DNA of 64,000 bases from Burkholderiales bacterium (lineage in GTDB: Bacteria; Pseudomonadota; Gammaproteobacteria; Burkholderiales; SHXO01): contig JADZGB010000002.1 of NCBI GenBank assembly GCA_020854105.1, forward strand, positions 365,432 to 429,431, read 5' to 3'. How positions within the stretch are numbered: position 1 is the stretch's first letter; the number at the start of each line of letters is the position of its first letter. The notes below the pieces were generated by a model. That model ran no database searches. It worked only from the letters and a program-made list of their open reading frames with translations, and was not told where the DNA came from. Made by a program: the position numbers and the translations under genes. This document shows, piece after piece, positions 32,903 through 42,715 of the stretch.

Positions 32903-34693
32903 ATGCAATCCATGAACGACCGCCTGCACACCGTCACGCTCGAGCGCAGCCGTGCCATGGAACCCAATGCGCGCAACGGCGCGCAGACTCTCATCGACAC
33001 CCTGGTCGAGGCCGACGTCGAGGTCATCTTCGGCTATCCCGGCGGTGCCGTCCTTCCCATCTACGACGCCTTGTACACCGATCCGCGCATCCGCCACGTG
33101 CTGGTGCGCCACGAGCAGGCCGCGGTGCATGCGGCGCAGGGCTATGCCCGCACCACCGGCAAGCCCGGCGTGGTGCTCGTGACCTCCGGACCCGGGATGA
33201 GCAACACGACCACCGGCCTGCTCGACGCGCTCTCCGATTCGGTGCCCGTGGTGTGCATCAGCGGTCAGGTGTCCTCCGCGCTCATCGGCAGCGATGCCTT
33301 CCAGGAGTGCGATGCGCTCGGGATCTCCCGTCCCGTGACAAAGTGGAACACGCAGATCCGCGCAGCCGACGCGGTGCGCGCGAACGTGCTGCGCGCGTTC
33401 GCCATCGCCATGCAGGGGCGTCCCGGACCGGTGCTGGTGGACTTCCCCAAGGATCTCCAGCTCGCTGTCGCCACACACCAGGCGGAGCCGGACCGGCCCG
33501 CGGAAGGCCTCGTCCCGCGCAGGCTGGCGCTGCCGCGGGCAGCGCTGCGCCGCGCTGCGATGCTGATCGGCAATGCGCGCCGGCCGGTGTTCTATGGCGG
33601 CGGAGGCCTGATCAATTCGGGACCGGCCGCGTGCGAAGCCTTCACCCGCCTGGTGCGTTCTACCGGTGCGCCGTGCACGCTCACGCTCATGGGACTGGGT
33701 GCGTTCCCGGCCTCCGATCCGGCATTCCTGGGCATGCTGGGCATGCACGGCACGCTGGAGGCGAATCTCGCGATGCACCAGGCGGATCTCGTCATCTGCG
33801 TCGGCGCGCGCTTCGACGATCGGGTGACCGGGCGGCTGAAGGATTTCTGCCCGAACGCCAAGAAGATCCATCTCGACATCGATCCTGCCTCGATCAACAA
33901 GCTGGTGCGCGTCGACGTTCCGCTGGTCGGCGACTGCGGTCAGCTGCTCGAGGCCCTCGCAGAGGAATTGGGCGACGTACAGCGCCAGCCCGGACAACTG
34001 GAGGACTGGTGGCAGCGCATCGGGCGCTGGCGCGCGCGCGAGTGCCTGCGCTTCCAGCCCTCGATCGAGGCGATCCTGCCCCAACAGCTGATGAGCGAAC
34101 TGCAATCCCGGCTCGCCGGCCGCGACGCAGTGGTCGCCACCGACGTCGGGCAGCACCAGATGTGGGCAGCGCAGTATCTGAGGTTCAACCGGCCGCTGCG
34201 CTGGCTGACCTCCGGCGGGGCGGGAACGATGGGCTACGGATTGCCGGCGGCGATCGGCGCGCAGATTGCGCATCCGACCAGGACAGTGGTGTGCGTCAGC
34301 GGCGATGCCTCGGTGCTGATGAACATCCAGGAATTGTCCACCGCAGTGCAGCACCGCGCGCCGGTCAAGCTCGTCCTCTGCAACAACGGCTACATGGGCA
34401 TGGTGCGTCAGTGGCAGGAACTGATCCATGGCGGGCGCTACAGTCATAGCTATACGGAGGCGCTGCCCGACTTCGTCGCGGTGGCGCGCGGCTTCGGCTG
34501 GGAGGCCGAGCGCGTCACCGATCCTCGCGACCTGCCGGCGGCGCTCGAGCGCTGCCTGCGCTCGGAGCGGCCGTACTTCCTGGACGTGGTCGTGGCGGAG
34601 CAGGAGAACTGCTTTCCCATGATTCCGGCAGGGGCGGGGCACCACGAAGTGATGCTGGACGCGAACACCGTCTACCAGGAGCCGTCTAACTGA
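32903..34693 (+). CDS. ilvB: acetolactate synthase large subunit
   Basis: ThDP/FAD enzyme making acetolactate or acetohydroxybutyrate for valine, leucine and isoleucine. The 596-residue product carries FGYPGGAVLPIYDAL, the catalytic Glu in VRHEQAAVHAAQGYAR, SDAFQECDALGISRPVTKWN, the FAD-site GARFDDRVTGR and the ThDP-Mg motif GDASVLMNIQELSTA...CNNGYMGMVRQWQ. These fit AHAS rather than other ThDP enzymes. No ilvN small subunit or ilvC follows. Starts at 32903, 32912 and 32957 are all in frame. Confidence 0.9.
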   Translation: MQSMNDRLHTVTLERSRAMEPNARNGAQTLIDTLVEADVEVIFGYPGGAVLPIYDALYTDPRIRHVLVRHEQAAVHAAQGYARTTGKPGVVLVTSGPGMSNTTTGLLDALSDSVPVVCISGQVSSALIGSDAFQECDALGISRPVTKWNTQIRAADAVRANVLRAFAIAMQGRPGPVLVDFPKDLQLAVATHQAEPDRPAEGLVPRRLALPRAALRRAAMLIGNARRPVFYGGGGLINSGPAACEAFTRLVRSTGAPCTLTLMGLGAFPASDPAFLGMLGMHGTLEANLAMHQADLVICVGARFDDRVTGRLKDFCPNAKKIHLDIDPASINKLVRVDVPLVGDCGQLLEALAEELGDVQRQPGQLEDWWQRIGRWRARECLRFQPSIEAILPQQLMSELQSRLAGRDAVVATDVGQHQMWAAQYLRFNRPLRWLTSGGAGTMGYGLPAAIGAQIAHPTRTVVCVSGDASVLMNIQELSTAVQHRAPVKLVLCNNGYMGMVRQWQELIHGGRYSHSYTEALPDFVAVARGFGWEAERVTDPRDLPAALERCLRSERPYFLDVVVAEQENCFPMIPAGAGHHEVMLDANTVYQEPSN

Positions 34694-34828
34694 TCGAACG
34701 GCGTTGAACGGCAGACGCCGTTGATGACTACGGGCGCCTCCCTGCCCACCGGCACGGCGGCGGTTCCGCGCGTCCGCCGCACCCAAGGCGGTCAGCCGGA
34801 GAAGTCGATTCCTACGAGGAGCGAAAAC

Positions 34829-37800
34829 ATGCAGGCAGTCACGCTGGACGACAAGTACGTCGCCACGAGCGGGCGCATCTATCTGAGTGGCGTGCAGGCG
34901 CTGGTGCGCCTGACCCTGGTGCAGCACATGCGCGACCATGCCGCAGGGCTGAACACGGGCGGATTCGTATCCGGGTATCGCGGCTCGCCCCTGGGCGGCC
35001 TCGACGAGGCCCTGTGGAAGGCGAAGAAGCACCTCGAAGGGCATCACGTCAAGTTCGTGCCTGGCGTGAACGAGGAACTGGCGGCCACGGCAGTGTGGGG
35101 GACGCAGCAGGTCGGCCTGGTCGGTCCGACCGACTACGACGGCGTCTTCGCCATGTGGTATGGCAAGGGCCCCGGGGTCGACCGCTGCGGGGACGTGTTC
35201 AAGCACATGAACTTCGCCGGCACTGCCAGACACGGCGGCGTGCTGCTGGTCGCGGGCGACGATCACGGTGCCTACTCCTCGACGCTGCCGCATCAGAGCG
35301 ATCACCTGTTCGCGGCCTCCATGATCCCGGTGCTCTATCCCTGCAACGTGCAGGAGTACATCGAACTGGGACTGCACGGATTCGCCATGTCGCGCTTCTC
35401 CGGCTGCGCGGTGGCGTTCAAGGCGCTCGCGGACACGGTGGAGTCATCCGCCTCGATCGAGGCCGATCCCTTCTCCCTGCAGATCGTCCTGCCCGAGGAC
35501 TTCGTCATGCCGGAAGGTGGCGTGCACGCGCGTCTTCTCACCGATTCTCTGGGTGTGCAGGCGCGTACGCAGGAAGCGCTGATGCAGGACTACAAGATCT
35601 ACGCCGCGATCGAATACGCGCGCGTGAATCGCATCAACCGCGTCACCATCGACTCGCCGCGCGCGCGCCTGGGCATCGTTGCCTCCGGCAAGTCCTACAT
35701 GGACGTTCTGGAAGCCCTGGAAGAACTGGGCATCGACGAGCGCAACGCCGGCGAGATCGGCATTCGTCTGTTCAAGGTGGGCATGCCCTGGCCGCTCGAA
35801 CCACAGGGGGTACGCGAGTTCTCGCGCGGCCTGGAGGAGATCCTGGTGGTCGAGGAGAAGCGCCAGGTGGTCGAGTACCAGCTGAAGGAACACCTGTACA
35901 ACTGGCAGCCCAACGTGCGCCCGCGTGTGATCGGCAAGTTCGACGAGGAGGGGGAGTGGGTCGGTGGCCGCGGCCAGTGGCTCCTGCCCGCCAAGGCCGA
36001 CTTCTCCGTGGCCCAGATCGCCCGCGTCATCGCCGGACGCGTGGCCCGCTTCCATCCCAGCGATCGCATCAAGGCGCGGCTCGCTTTTCTGGAGGCCAAG
36101 GAGGCGGTGCTGCAGAAGGCGGTGAGCACGCCGCCGCGGCCGGCCTACTACTGCTCCGGCTGTCCGCACAACCGCTCCACCAAGCTGCCGGAAGGCAGCA
36201 AGGCCCTGGCGGGCATCGGCTGCCACGTGATGGCCACGTTCATCTACCCGGAACACACCACGAGTACCGCGCAGATGGGCGGCGAAGGGGTGACCTGGAT
36301 CGGCCAGGCGCCCTTCTCGAAGATGCGGCACGTGTTCGCCAACCTCGGCGACGGCACCTATTTCCACTCCGGCCATCTGGCGATTCGTGCGGCGGTGGCA
36401 GCCGGGGTCGACATCACCTACAAGATTCTCTACAACGATGCGGTGGCGATGACGGGTGGCCAGCCGATCGACGGGACGCTCACCGTGCCGATGATCGCGC
36501 GGCAGATGGCAGACGAGGGCATCCAGCGCATCGCCCTGGTCACCGAGGATCTGTCCCGCTATGCCGACCGCTCGCAGCTGCCGCAGCTGGTGACCCTGCA
36601 CGACCGCAGGGACATGGACGCGGTCCAGCGCGAGCTGCGCGAGGTCAAGGGCGTCTCGATCCTGATCTACGACCAGACCTGTGCCGCGGAGAAGCGGCGC
36701 CGGCGCAAGAAGGGCAAATACCCGCAGGCGCCTGCGCGCGTGTTCATCAATGAACAGGTGTGCGAGGGATGCGGCGACTGCGGCGTCCAGTCGAACTGCG
36801 TGTCGATCCTTCCGCTGGACACCGAGTTCGGGCGCAAGCGTGCCATCGACCAGTCCTCGTGCAACCAGGACATGACCTGCGTCGAGGGCTTCTGTCCGAG
36901 CTTCGTCACGGTCGAGGGCGCCAAGATCCGGCGCGCCCGGTCCGCTGCCAGCGTGAAGAGCGAGGACTTTCCGACCCTGGGCGATCCGGTGCTGCCCGAG
37001 GTCGGGGATACGCCCTACAACATCCTCATCACCGGCATCGGCGGAACCGGGGTGATCACCATCGGCGCTTTGCTGGGCATGGCCGCGCACCTGGAAGGCA
37101 AGGGCGTGTCGGTGCTGGACATGACCGGCATGTCGCAGAAGAACGGTGCGGTGACCTCGCACGTGCGCATCGCCGCCAGGCCCTCGGATATCCACGCGCA
37201 GCGCATTGCCACCGGGGAAGCCGATCTCGTGCTCGGCTGCGACATGCTGACCGCGGGTGCCGCGGATTCGATCGCGAAGACGCGACCGGGCGTGACGGTG
37301 GCGGTGATCAACACGCACGAGCAGCCCACCGGCGCGTTCGCGCGCAATCCCGACTGGCAGTTCCCCGCCGCGCAGATCCGCGCGCTGATCGACGAGTCGG
37401 TCGAGCACCGCGCGCATTACGTGGATGCCACCCGCCTGGCCACCGCGCTGCTGGGCGACGCGATCGCCACCAACCTGTTCATGCTCGGCTTCGCCTTCCA
37501 GAAGGGCCTGGTTCCGGTCAGCGAAGCCGCCCTGCTGCGCGCGATCGAGCTGAATGCCGTGGCGGTGGAGGCGAACAGGCAGGCCTTTTTGTGGGGACGC
37601 CGCGCGGCGGCCGATCTGGCCCGGGTGGAGCGGGTCGCAACGCCCGCCAGTGCGGTCGTGGTGCAGATGCCGCAGACGCTCGATGCGCTGGTGCGCCGGC
37701 GCAGCGCGTTCCTGGAGCAATACCAGAACGCGGCGTATGCGCGCCGCTACGAGGCGTTCGTGGAGCGCGTGCGCCAGGCCGAGGCACAGATCGGAAAGGG

Positions 37801-38338
37801 CGATGCCCTGGCACGAACGGTGGCCGGGTCGCTGTTCAAGCTCATGGCCTACAAGGACGAGTACGAGGTCGCGCGGCTCTATACGACAGGGGAATTCGAA
37901 CAGCGGCTCAGGGAGACCTTCGAGGGAGAGGTGAAGGTCAGCTTCAATCTGGCGCCGCCGTTGTTGGCCAGGCGCGATGCGCAGGGCCATCTGGTCAAGG
38001 CCCGTTATGGCTCCTGGACGTGGCAGGCCTTCAAGGTGCTGGCGAAGCTGAAGTTCCTGCGCGGCGGACCGCTCGACCTGTTCGGCCGTACCGAGGAGCG
38101 GCGCATGGAGCGGCAGCTGATCGCGGACTACGAGGCGAGCATCGGCCGGTTGCTCGAGCGCCTTCCCGAACTCGATCATGCCCAGGCGCTCGCGCTCGCC
38201 GCGGTGCCGGAGCGGATCCGCGGCTTCGGCCACGTCAAGCTGGCGAGCGTGGGCAAGGCGCGTGAACGGTGGCAGGCGCTGGAGGCGCAGCTGTTCGACA
38301 TTCCCGGCACCGGGGAAGGGCAGCGGCGCACCGCCTGA
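34829..38338 (+). CDS. indolepyruvate ferredoxin oxidoreductase, fused IorAB type
   Basis: A 1169-residue 2-oxoacid:ferredoxin oxidoreductase that probably oxidises aryl pyruvates to aryl-acetyl-CoA. Order: pyrimidine-binding domain (GFVSGYRGSPLGGLDE, Glu in GVNEELAATA), ThDP-binding domain (LGDGTYFHSGHLAIRAAVAAG ... YNDAVAMTGGQP), an Fe-S segment (VCEGCGDCGVQSNC and CNQDMTCVEGFC), and the gamma-like domain (ITGIGGTGVITIGALLGMAAHLEGKGVSVLDMTGMSQKNG). In archaea these are separate IorA and IorB chains. ATG 34829 follows CGAGGAGCG. Confidence 0.9.
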   Translation: MQAVTLDDKYVATSGRIYLSGVQALVRLTLVQHMRDHAAGLNTGGFVSGYRGSPLGGLDEALWKAKKHLEGHHVKFVPGVNEELAATAVWGTQQVGLVGPTDYDGVFAMWYGKGPGVDRCGDVFKHMNFAGTARHGGVLLVAGDDHGAYSSTLPHQSDHLFAASMIPVLYPCNVQEYIELGLHGFAMSRFSGCAVAFKALADTVESSASIEADPFSLQIVLPEDFVMPEGGVHARLLTDSLGVQARTQEALMQDYKIYAAIEYARVNRINRVTIDSPRARLGIVASGKSYMDVLEALEELGIDERNAGEIGIRLFKVGMPWPLEPQGVREFSRGLEEILVVEEKRQVVEYQLKEHLYNWQPNVRPRVIGKFDEEGEWVGGRGQWLLPAKADFSVAQIARVIAGRVARFHPSDRIKARLAFLEAKEAVLQKAVSTPPRPAYYCSGCPHNRSTKLPEGSKALAGIGCHVMATFIYPEHTTSTAQMGGEGVTWIGQAPFSKMRHVFANLGDGTYFHSGHLAIRAAVAAGVDITYKILYNDAVAMTGGQPIDGTLTVPMIARQMADEGIQRIALVTEDLSRYADRSQLPQLVTLHDRRDMDAVQRELREVKGVSILIYDQTCAAEKRRRRKKGKYPQAPARVFINEQVCEGCGDCGVQSNCVSILPLDTEFGRKRAIDQSSCNQDMTCVEGFCPSFVTVEGAKIRRARSAASVKSEDFPTLGDPVLPEVGDTPYNILITGIGGTGVITIGALLGMAAHLEGKGVSVLDMTGMSQKNGAVTSHVRIAARPSDIHAQRIATGEADLVLGCDMLTAGAADSIAKTRPGVTVAVINTHEQPTGAFARNPDWQFPAAQIRALIDESVEHRAHYVDATRLATALLGDAIATNLFMLGFAFQKGLVPVSEAALLRAIELNAVAVEANRQAFLWGRRAAADLARVERVATPASAVVVQMPQTLDALVRRRSAFLEQYQNAAYARRYEAFVERVRQAEAQIGKGDALARTVAGSLFKLMAYKDEYEVARLYTTGEFEQRLRETFEGEVKVSFNLAPPLLARRDAQGHLVKARYGSWTWQAFKVLAKLKFLRGGPLDLFGRTEERRMERQLIADYEASIGRLLERLPELDHAQALALAAVPERIRGFGHVKLASVGKARERWQALEAQLFDIPGTGEGQRRTA

Positions 38339-38384
38339 TCCGCCCGGCGCCCGGCCGCAAGACAGGCGGGTTCATTGCACCGCG

Positions 38385-38419
38385 CCGCGATCGTCGTCCG
38401 CATTCCGGAGCGATCGCGG
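38385..38419. terminator. inverted repeat between convergent genes
   Basis: CCGCGATCG (38385-38393) and CGATCGCGG (38411-38419) form a 9-bp stem with a 17-base loop in the 90-base gap between the convergent ferredoxin oxidoreductase and PEP-utilising genes. No U tract; function as terminator is only possible. Confidence 0.35.
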
Positions 38420-38429
38420 CAACTGACGT

Positions 38430-40778
38430 CTAGGCGGTGTCGCCATCGCCACGCCGCGCCAGTTCCGCGCGCGTGCGGCCCAGCAATCCGATCAGCTCCT
38501 CGTGCAGTTCGAACCACACGCTGTGGTAGCTGTCCGCCATCACGCGAGTGATGTAGCTGCGCTCCCCCGCTTCGATGCGCGCTCGTGCGCGGGACAGCCG
38601 CCTCTCGTAGAGCCCCAGGCGCGGCGCGAGCCCGGCCAGGCGCTGCAGCAGCGGCTGTGCCCTGGCGTGCAGACTGAACATCCGATCGATGACTGCAGCA
38701 TCGTGGGCGGCGTCGGCGTGATCGTTGAGCGTACCGTCGTTCCTGACTTGCCAGGCCGCCACCGCGCTCTTCAGTTCCGCATTCAGAGGCAGGAACTCGT
38801 CATACAGCGACTGCGCGATGGCCGGGTCCACACCGGCGCGTTCGTTGGCGAGCAACGCCTTCACGCGAGCCTGCCCTGAGGGCGTGAGCCGCACGCCGCG
38901 ATCCGATCGGGTGCACTCGCCGCCTTCGCACAGCGCTTGACAGCGGGCGGCGATAAAGTCGACCGGTAGCCCGAGCGCATCGGCCAGGACCTCGAGACTG
39001 GGCTGCCCCTTCAATGCGACCAGCCGCAGCAGTGGCAGCGGATCTGCCTGTGCGGCCAGCCCGTGCGCCTCGTCCTGGAATTCGCGCCGCGCCGCGGCTG
39101 CCGTGTCCGCTTCCAGGCAGGCGAGCAGCGCAGGCAGGCGCTGGCGCACCACGATTCCCGCGAGTCCCGCTGCCAGTGCCGCGCGCGCGCCTTCGTCGCT
39201 CTCGAGCACGCGCCCGCGTGCGACGATGCCCGGCTGCAGTGCGCGCGGCCAGGCATCGCCCAAGGCGTCGAGATCCACCACCGCTGAGCCAGCCTGTGGT
39301 GCCGACAGCAGGCACATCGGCACCAGGGGCTGTCCCCATGCGAGCAGCTTGGACGCGTCATCATTCCAGCGCTCTTCGCCGGGTTCCAGCGCCAGCTCGC
39401 CTCGCCATACGCGGCCGCTGGCGCCGTCGAGCGTGACGCGCACGCCGGCAAGCGACGTGACACTGCCAGGCCCGCAGCCGACCACGCACGGTCGTCCGAG
39501 TTCGCGGCACACCACTGCCGCGTGGGAGGTGGATCCGCCCTGTTCGGTCAGCAGGCCGTCGGCCGCGAGGATGCCGGGCAGATCGTCCGGGCTGGTGATG
39601 GTGCGCGCGAGGATGGTCGCCTGTCCGGTGCGCGCCAGGGCCTGGGCTTCAGCGGCATCGAGCACGACCAGGCCGCTGGCGATGCCCGGGCAGGCCGGTT
39701 CTCCCGTCGCAGCAGGCGCGCGCTGGGCGGCTTCGGCGGCAGCAAGCATCAGCGACGGCAGCCGGCGCACCTGCTCTGCACTGAGCCGCCGCACGGCCTC
39801 TTCACGCGAAACCAGCCCCGCCTCCGCGAAGGCCACTGCCGCGCGCAGCGCCGCCTGCGGCGAGCGCTTCGCGGTGCGCGTCTGCAGCAGCCACAGGTGA
39901 CCGGATTCCACGGTGAACTCGATGTCCTGGATGTCGCGTGCGTCGCGCTCCAGCCTGGTACCTGCCTCGATCAGCTGCGCGAACACTGCCGGCAGCTGCT
40001 CGCGCAGCGCCGCGAGCGGCGACGGCGTATGCGTGCCGGACACTACTTCCTCGCCCTGCGCGCCCGGCAGCCATTCGCCCCACGCCGGGGGATTGCCGTC
40101 GATCGGGTTGCGCGAGAACAGCACGCCGGTGCCCGAGCGTGCGTCGGCATCGCCGAACACCATGGCCTGGATCGTCACCGCGGTGCCGGCGGCATCCGAC
40201 AGCCCGCGCGCGCGCCGGTAGGCCTGCGCGCGCGGCGAGCGCCAGGATGCGAACACGGCGGCGACCGCCGCACGCAACTGCACCCAGGGATCTTCGGGCA
40301 CGGGGTCCGCCCTTCCGCCCAGGACGACCTTGCGATACTGTGCGACGAAGCGCCGGCCGATCTCCCGCGCCCGCGTTGCCCTGCCGTGCTCGAGTGCCAG
40401 CGCGCCTTCCACGGCGGGACCCATCCCCAGATCGAGGATCGTGTCCATCATGCCGGGCATGCTGTGCGCGCCGCCTGAACGCACGGACACGAGCAGCGGA
40501 CGGCTGGCGGCTCCCAGCCGCCGTCCGCAACGTGTCTCCAGCCATCGCACGTGATCGGCGATCCGTGCCCACAGCGCGTCGTCGAGCATGTCACCGCGCG
40601 CGAAGAACCTGCGGCAAGCGTGCGTGGTGACCACGATGGCGGGCGGAACCGGCAGGCCCAGCGCAGCCATGCGATTGACGCCCCAGGCCTTGCCGCCGAG
40701 GAGATCCTTGCCCAGGGTGGTTCGACCATCGAGCGGCAGCACCAGCGGCGCCCCGGTGTCGTGCCCGCATCCGGTCAT
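38430..40778 (-). CDS. PPDK-like protein lacking the PEP/pyruvate barrel
   Basis: A 782-residue protein whose first 500 residues match pyruvate phosphate dikinase: an ATP-grasp domain (LGGKAWGVNRMAALGLPVPPAIVVTT; SVRSGGAHSMPGMMDTILDLGM; IQDIEFTV) and the phospho-histidine domain (QGGSTSHAAVVCRELGRP, His419). True PPDK continues into a TIM barrel that binds PEP or pyruvate. Here that region is replaced by about 280 mostly helical residues with no recognised motif. It may phosphorylate a different acceptor or hand phosphate to a partner; the adjacent gene has another phospho-His domain. Function unassigned. Confidence 0.75.
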   Translation of the reverse strand: MTGCGHDTGAPLVLPLDGRTTLGKDLLGGKAWGVNRMAALGLPVPPAIVVTTHACRRFFARGDMLDDALWARIADHVRWLETRCGRRLGAASRPLLVSVRSGGAHSMPGMMDTILDLGMGPAVEGALALEHGRATRAREIGRRFVAQYRKVVLGGRADPVPEDPWVQLRAAVAAVFASWRSPRAQAYRRARGLSDAAGTAVTIQAMVFGDADARSGTGVLFSRNPIDGNPPAWGEWLPGAQGEEVVSGTHTPSPLAALREQLPAVFAQLIEAGTRLERDARDIQDIEFTVESGHLWLLQTRTAKRSPQAALRAAVAFAEAGLVSREEAVRRLSAEQVRRLPSLMLAAAEAAQRAPAATGEPACPGIASGLVVLDAAEAQALARTGQATILARTITSPDDLPGILAADGLLTEQGGSTSHAAVVCRELGRPCVVGCGPGSVTSLAGVRVTLDGASGRVWRGELALEPGEERWNDDASKLLAWGQPLVPMCLLSAPQAGSAVVDLDALGDAWPRALQPGIVARGRVLESDEGARAALAAGLAGIVVRQRLPALLACLEADTAAAARREFQDEAHGLAAQADPLPLLRLVALKGQPSLEVLADALGLPVDFIAARCQALCEGGECTRSDRGVRLTPSGQARVKALLANERAGVDPAIAQSLYDEFLPLNAELKSAVAAWQVRNDGTLNDHADAAHDAAVIDRMFSLHARAQPLLQRLAGLAPRLGLYERRLSRARARIEAGERSYITRVMADSYHSVWFELHEELIGLLGRTRAELARRGDGDTA

Positions 40779-40829
40779 CGCTCGAGATTCGTGTCTGCGT
40801 ACTGCATGATCGGCTGCGGTGGAGGCATC

Positions 40830-42566
40830 TCAGTGCACGATCACCGCGCCGCTGTTCCCATCCACGGTCAACATGGCGCCATCCGGAATGCGTCGGGTCG
40901 CACCCGGGACCGATACCACGGCAGGGATGCCCAGTTCGCGTGCGACGATCGCCGCGTGCGAAACGGTGGCACCGGTCTCCACCACGACGGCACCGGCCGT
41001 GAGAAACAGCGGTCCCCACGAGGAATCGGTGACCGCCGCAACGATGACCTCTCCCGGTTCCAGTTCGTTCTCCTTCTCCAGCGAGGTGATCAGGCGGGCG
41101 CGCCCGGTATGCCGTCCGGGCGAGACGCCGATGCCGTCGAGCCGCGTGCGTGCCGGCGGCGTGGGAGCGACAGCGGCGGAGGAGCGCGGCGCGTAGGCCG
41201 ACAGCGGCGGCGGATCACCCTCGAACACGAACGGCGGCTCGAGCGACATCAGCAGAGCGAGGCGCTGGCTCCGGTCGGCGATCGCGTCTGCGTGGCGCGA
41301 CGGGTCGGACAGAAAGCCGTCCATCTCCTCGTCGTTGAGCAGCAGCATGTGCTCCCACCGCTGCAGTTGCCCGCGCTGCACGAGCCGCTGTCCGAGCGTC
41401 CTGATGACGTCACGCATGTGGTCGATGATCAATGCGCAGTGCATCTTGCTGCGCTCCCGCGCAGCAAGATAATTGCCCGCCTGCCGCGCGGCCGCGAGAA
41501 ACCGGGCGCGGCCCGTCGCATCGCGGCTCAGCAGGCCGGCGATCCGATCGATCGCTTCGTCGCGTTGCGCACGCAGGCGCGCGGTGCGCAGTGCCGGATC
41601 CGCGCTGTCCGGGGCGCTGCGCAGGCGGTCCAGCATGCGCAGGGCAAGCGCAGGGTCGCTGCGATAGGTCGGCGAGCGGAAGTCCCACACGCTCGGGCCG
41701 ATGAAGCCCCAGTTCTGCAGGAAGCGGTTCCACTGACCGAGGAAGAGCATGACCGCCGGATCCTGCCAGGCATGCATGCGCTCGAGCAGCGCCGCCACGC
41801 CGGCGTCGAAGGCGGCATTCACCGCGGGCACCGTGCGCACCAGGCGCGACAGTTCCCACAGGTCGATGGACTGATCGGCCGAGTCGACGTCGCCGACGGC
41901 GGCAGTCACCTGTGATGCCAGGTCGGACATCCCGGCGGCCGCCGCTGCCTGGGCGATCACGCTTGCGAGGACATTGGCGCCGTAGGTATTGAGCACGTGC
42001 CGCCTGAAACCCAGCCGTACCTCTCCCGCCAGGGAACGAAAGTAGGCGAGCAGTTCCACGTCGGCCAGGATGCCCAGTTGCGGCTGGCGCGCCAGCAATG
42101 CATCCAGGCGCCTGCGATCGGCATCGGTCGCGAGCTTCGCGTCGCTGGCGAAGAGCGTCTGCAGCCAGGCGCGCGCCGACGCCGTGCGCGCCTCGTTCGC
42201 ATCGCGCGGATCCGGCCGGTAGGGCGGGGCGCCCGCATAGTCGCCGAACAGTGACCGGTCCATCGCTTCCACGGTCAGGCCCGGAACGCGCATCGCCATC
42301 ACGCGTGTGATCGACATGTTGATGTAGACATAACCGCCGAAGCAGCAGATCACCTCCGGCTGGCCCGCCGGCCTGAAATCCTCGGGCGTGAATACCCCCA
42401 TCTCGTAGAACGCCTCGCGCCAGCCAGGCTCGAAGGCGTGACGGCCGAGCAGGCTCCAGGTGAGCGGGGACACGGTCTCGACCAGCACCTCGCCGACGTT
42501 GCCGCGCGTCCATACCGGATAGCGCGCACTCGGCTCGTCGTCGCACACCCAGATCTGTCGTGCCAT
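40830..42566 (-). CDS. PEP-utilising mobile-domain protein
   Basis: A 578-residue protein with a long N-terminal domain (starting MARQIWVCDDEPSARYPVWTRGN) resembling the middle part of PEP-utilising proteins and a C-terminal swivelling phospho-histidine domain (VVETGATVSHAAIVARELGIPAVV, His537). It has neither an ATP-grasp nor a PEP barrel. With the neighbouring PPDK-like protein (51 bases downstream, same strand) it forms a two-gene unit. Split PEP-synthase-like proteins of this sort are known in phenylphosphate synthase, but I cannot show the same activity. Confidence 0.7.
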   Translation of the reverse strand: MARQIWVCDDEPSARYPVWTRGNVGEVLVETVSPLTWSLLGRHAFEPGWREAFYEMGVFTPEDFRPAGQPEVICCFGGYVYINMSITRVMAMRVPGLTVEAMDRSLFGDYAGAPPYRPDPRDANEARTASARAWLQTLFASDAKLATDADRRRLDALLARQPQLGILADVELLAYFRSLAGEVRLGFRRHVLNTYGANVLASVIAQAAAAAGMSDLASQVTAAVGDVDSADQSIDLWELSRLVRTVPAVNAAFDAGVAALLERMHAWQDPAVMLFLGQWNRFLQNWGFIGPSVWDFRSPTYRSDPALALRMLDRLRSAPDSADPALRTARLRAQRDEAIDRIAGLLSRDATGRARFLAAARQAGNYLAARERSKMHCALIIDHMRDVIRTLGQRLVQRGQLQRWEHMLLLNDEEMDGFLSDPSRHADAIADRSQRLALLMSLEPPFVFEGDPPPLSAYAPRSSAAVAPTPPARTRLDGIGVSPGRHTGRARLITSLEKENELEPGEVIVAAVTDSSWGPLFLTAGAVVVETGATVSHAAIVARELGIPAVVSVPGATRRIPDGAMLTVDGNSGAVIVH

Positions 42567-42715
42567 GCAGGCGCTCCTGGTGGCAGTGGGCGTGGCCGAC
42601 GCCCGCTTCCTGATCCGGGCATGATGCTCCGGAAGCACACTCCGGTGTTGACCGAGGTCAAACGCCGCGGCACGCTTGCGCTTCGTTCGCGGCCATCGAG
42701 ACAGGAGAAGAAACG

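Noticed and set aside
35444..38233. Minus-strand open frame of about 930 codons inside the indolepyruvate oxidoreductase gene
   Set aside because: Antisense artefact of strong G/C third-position bias; no recognisable motif.
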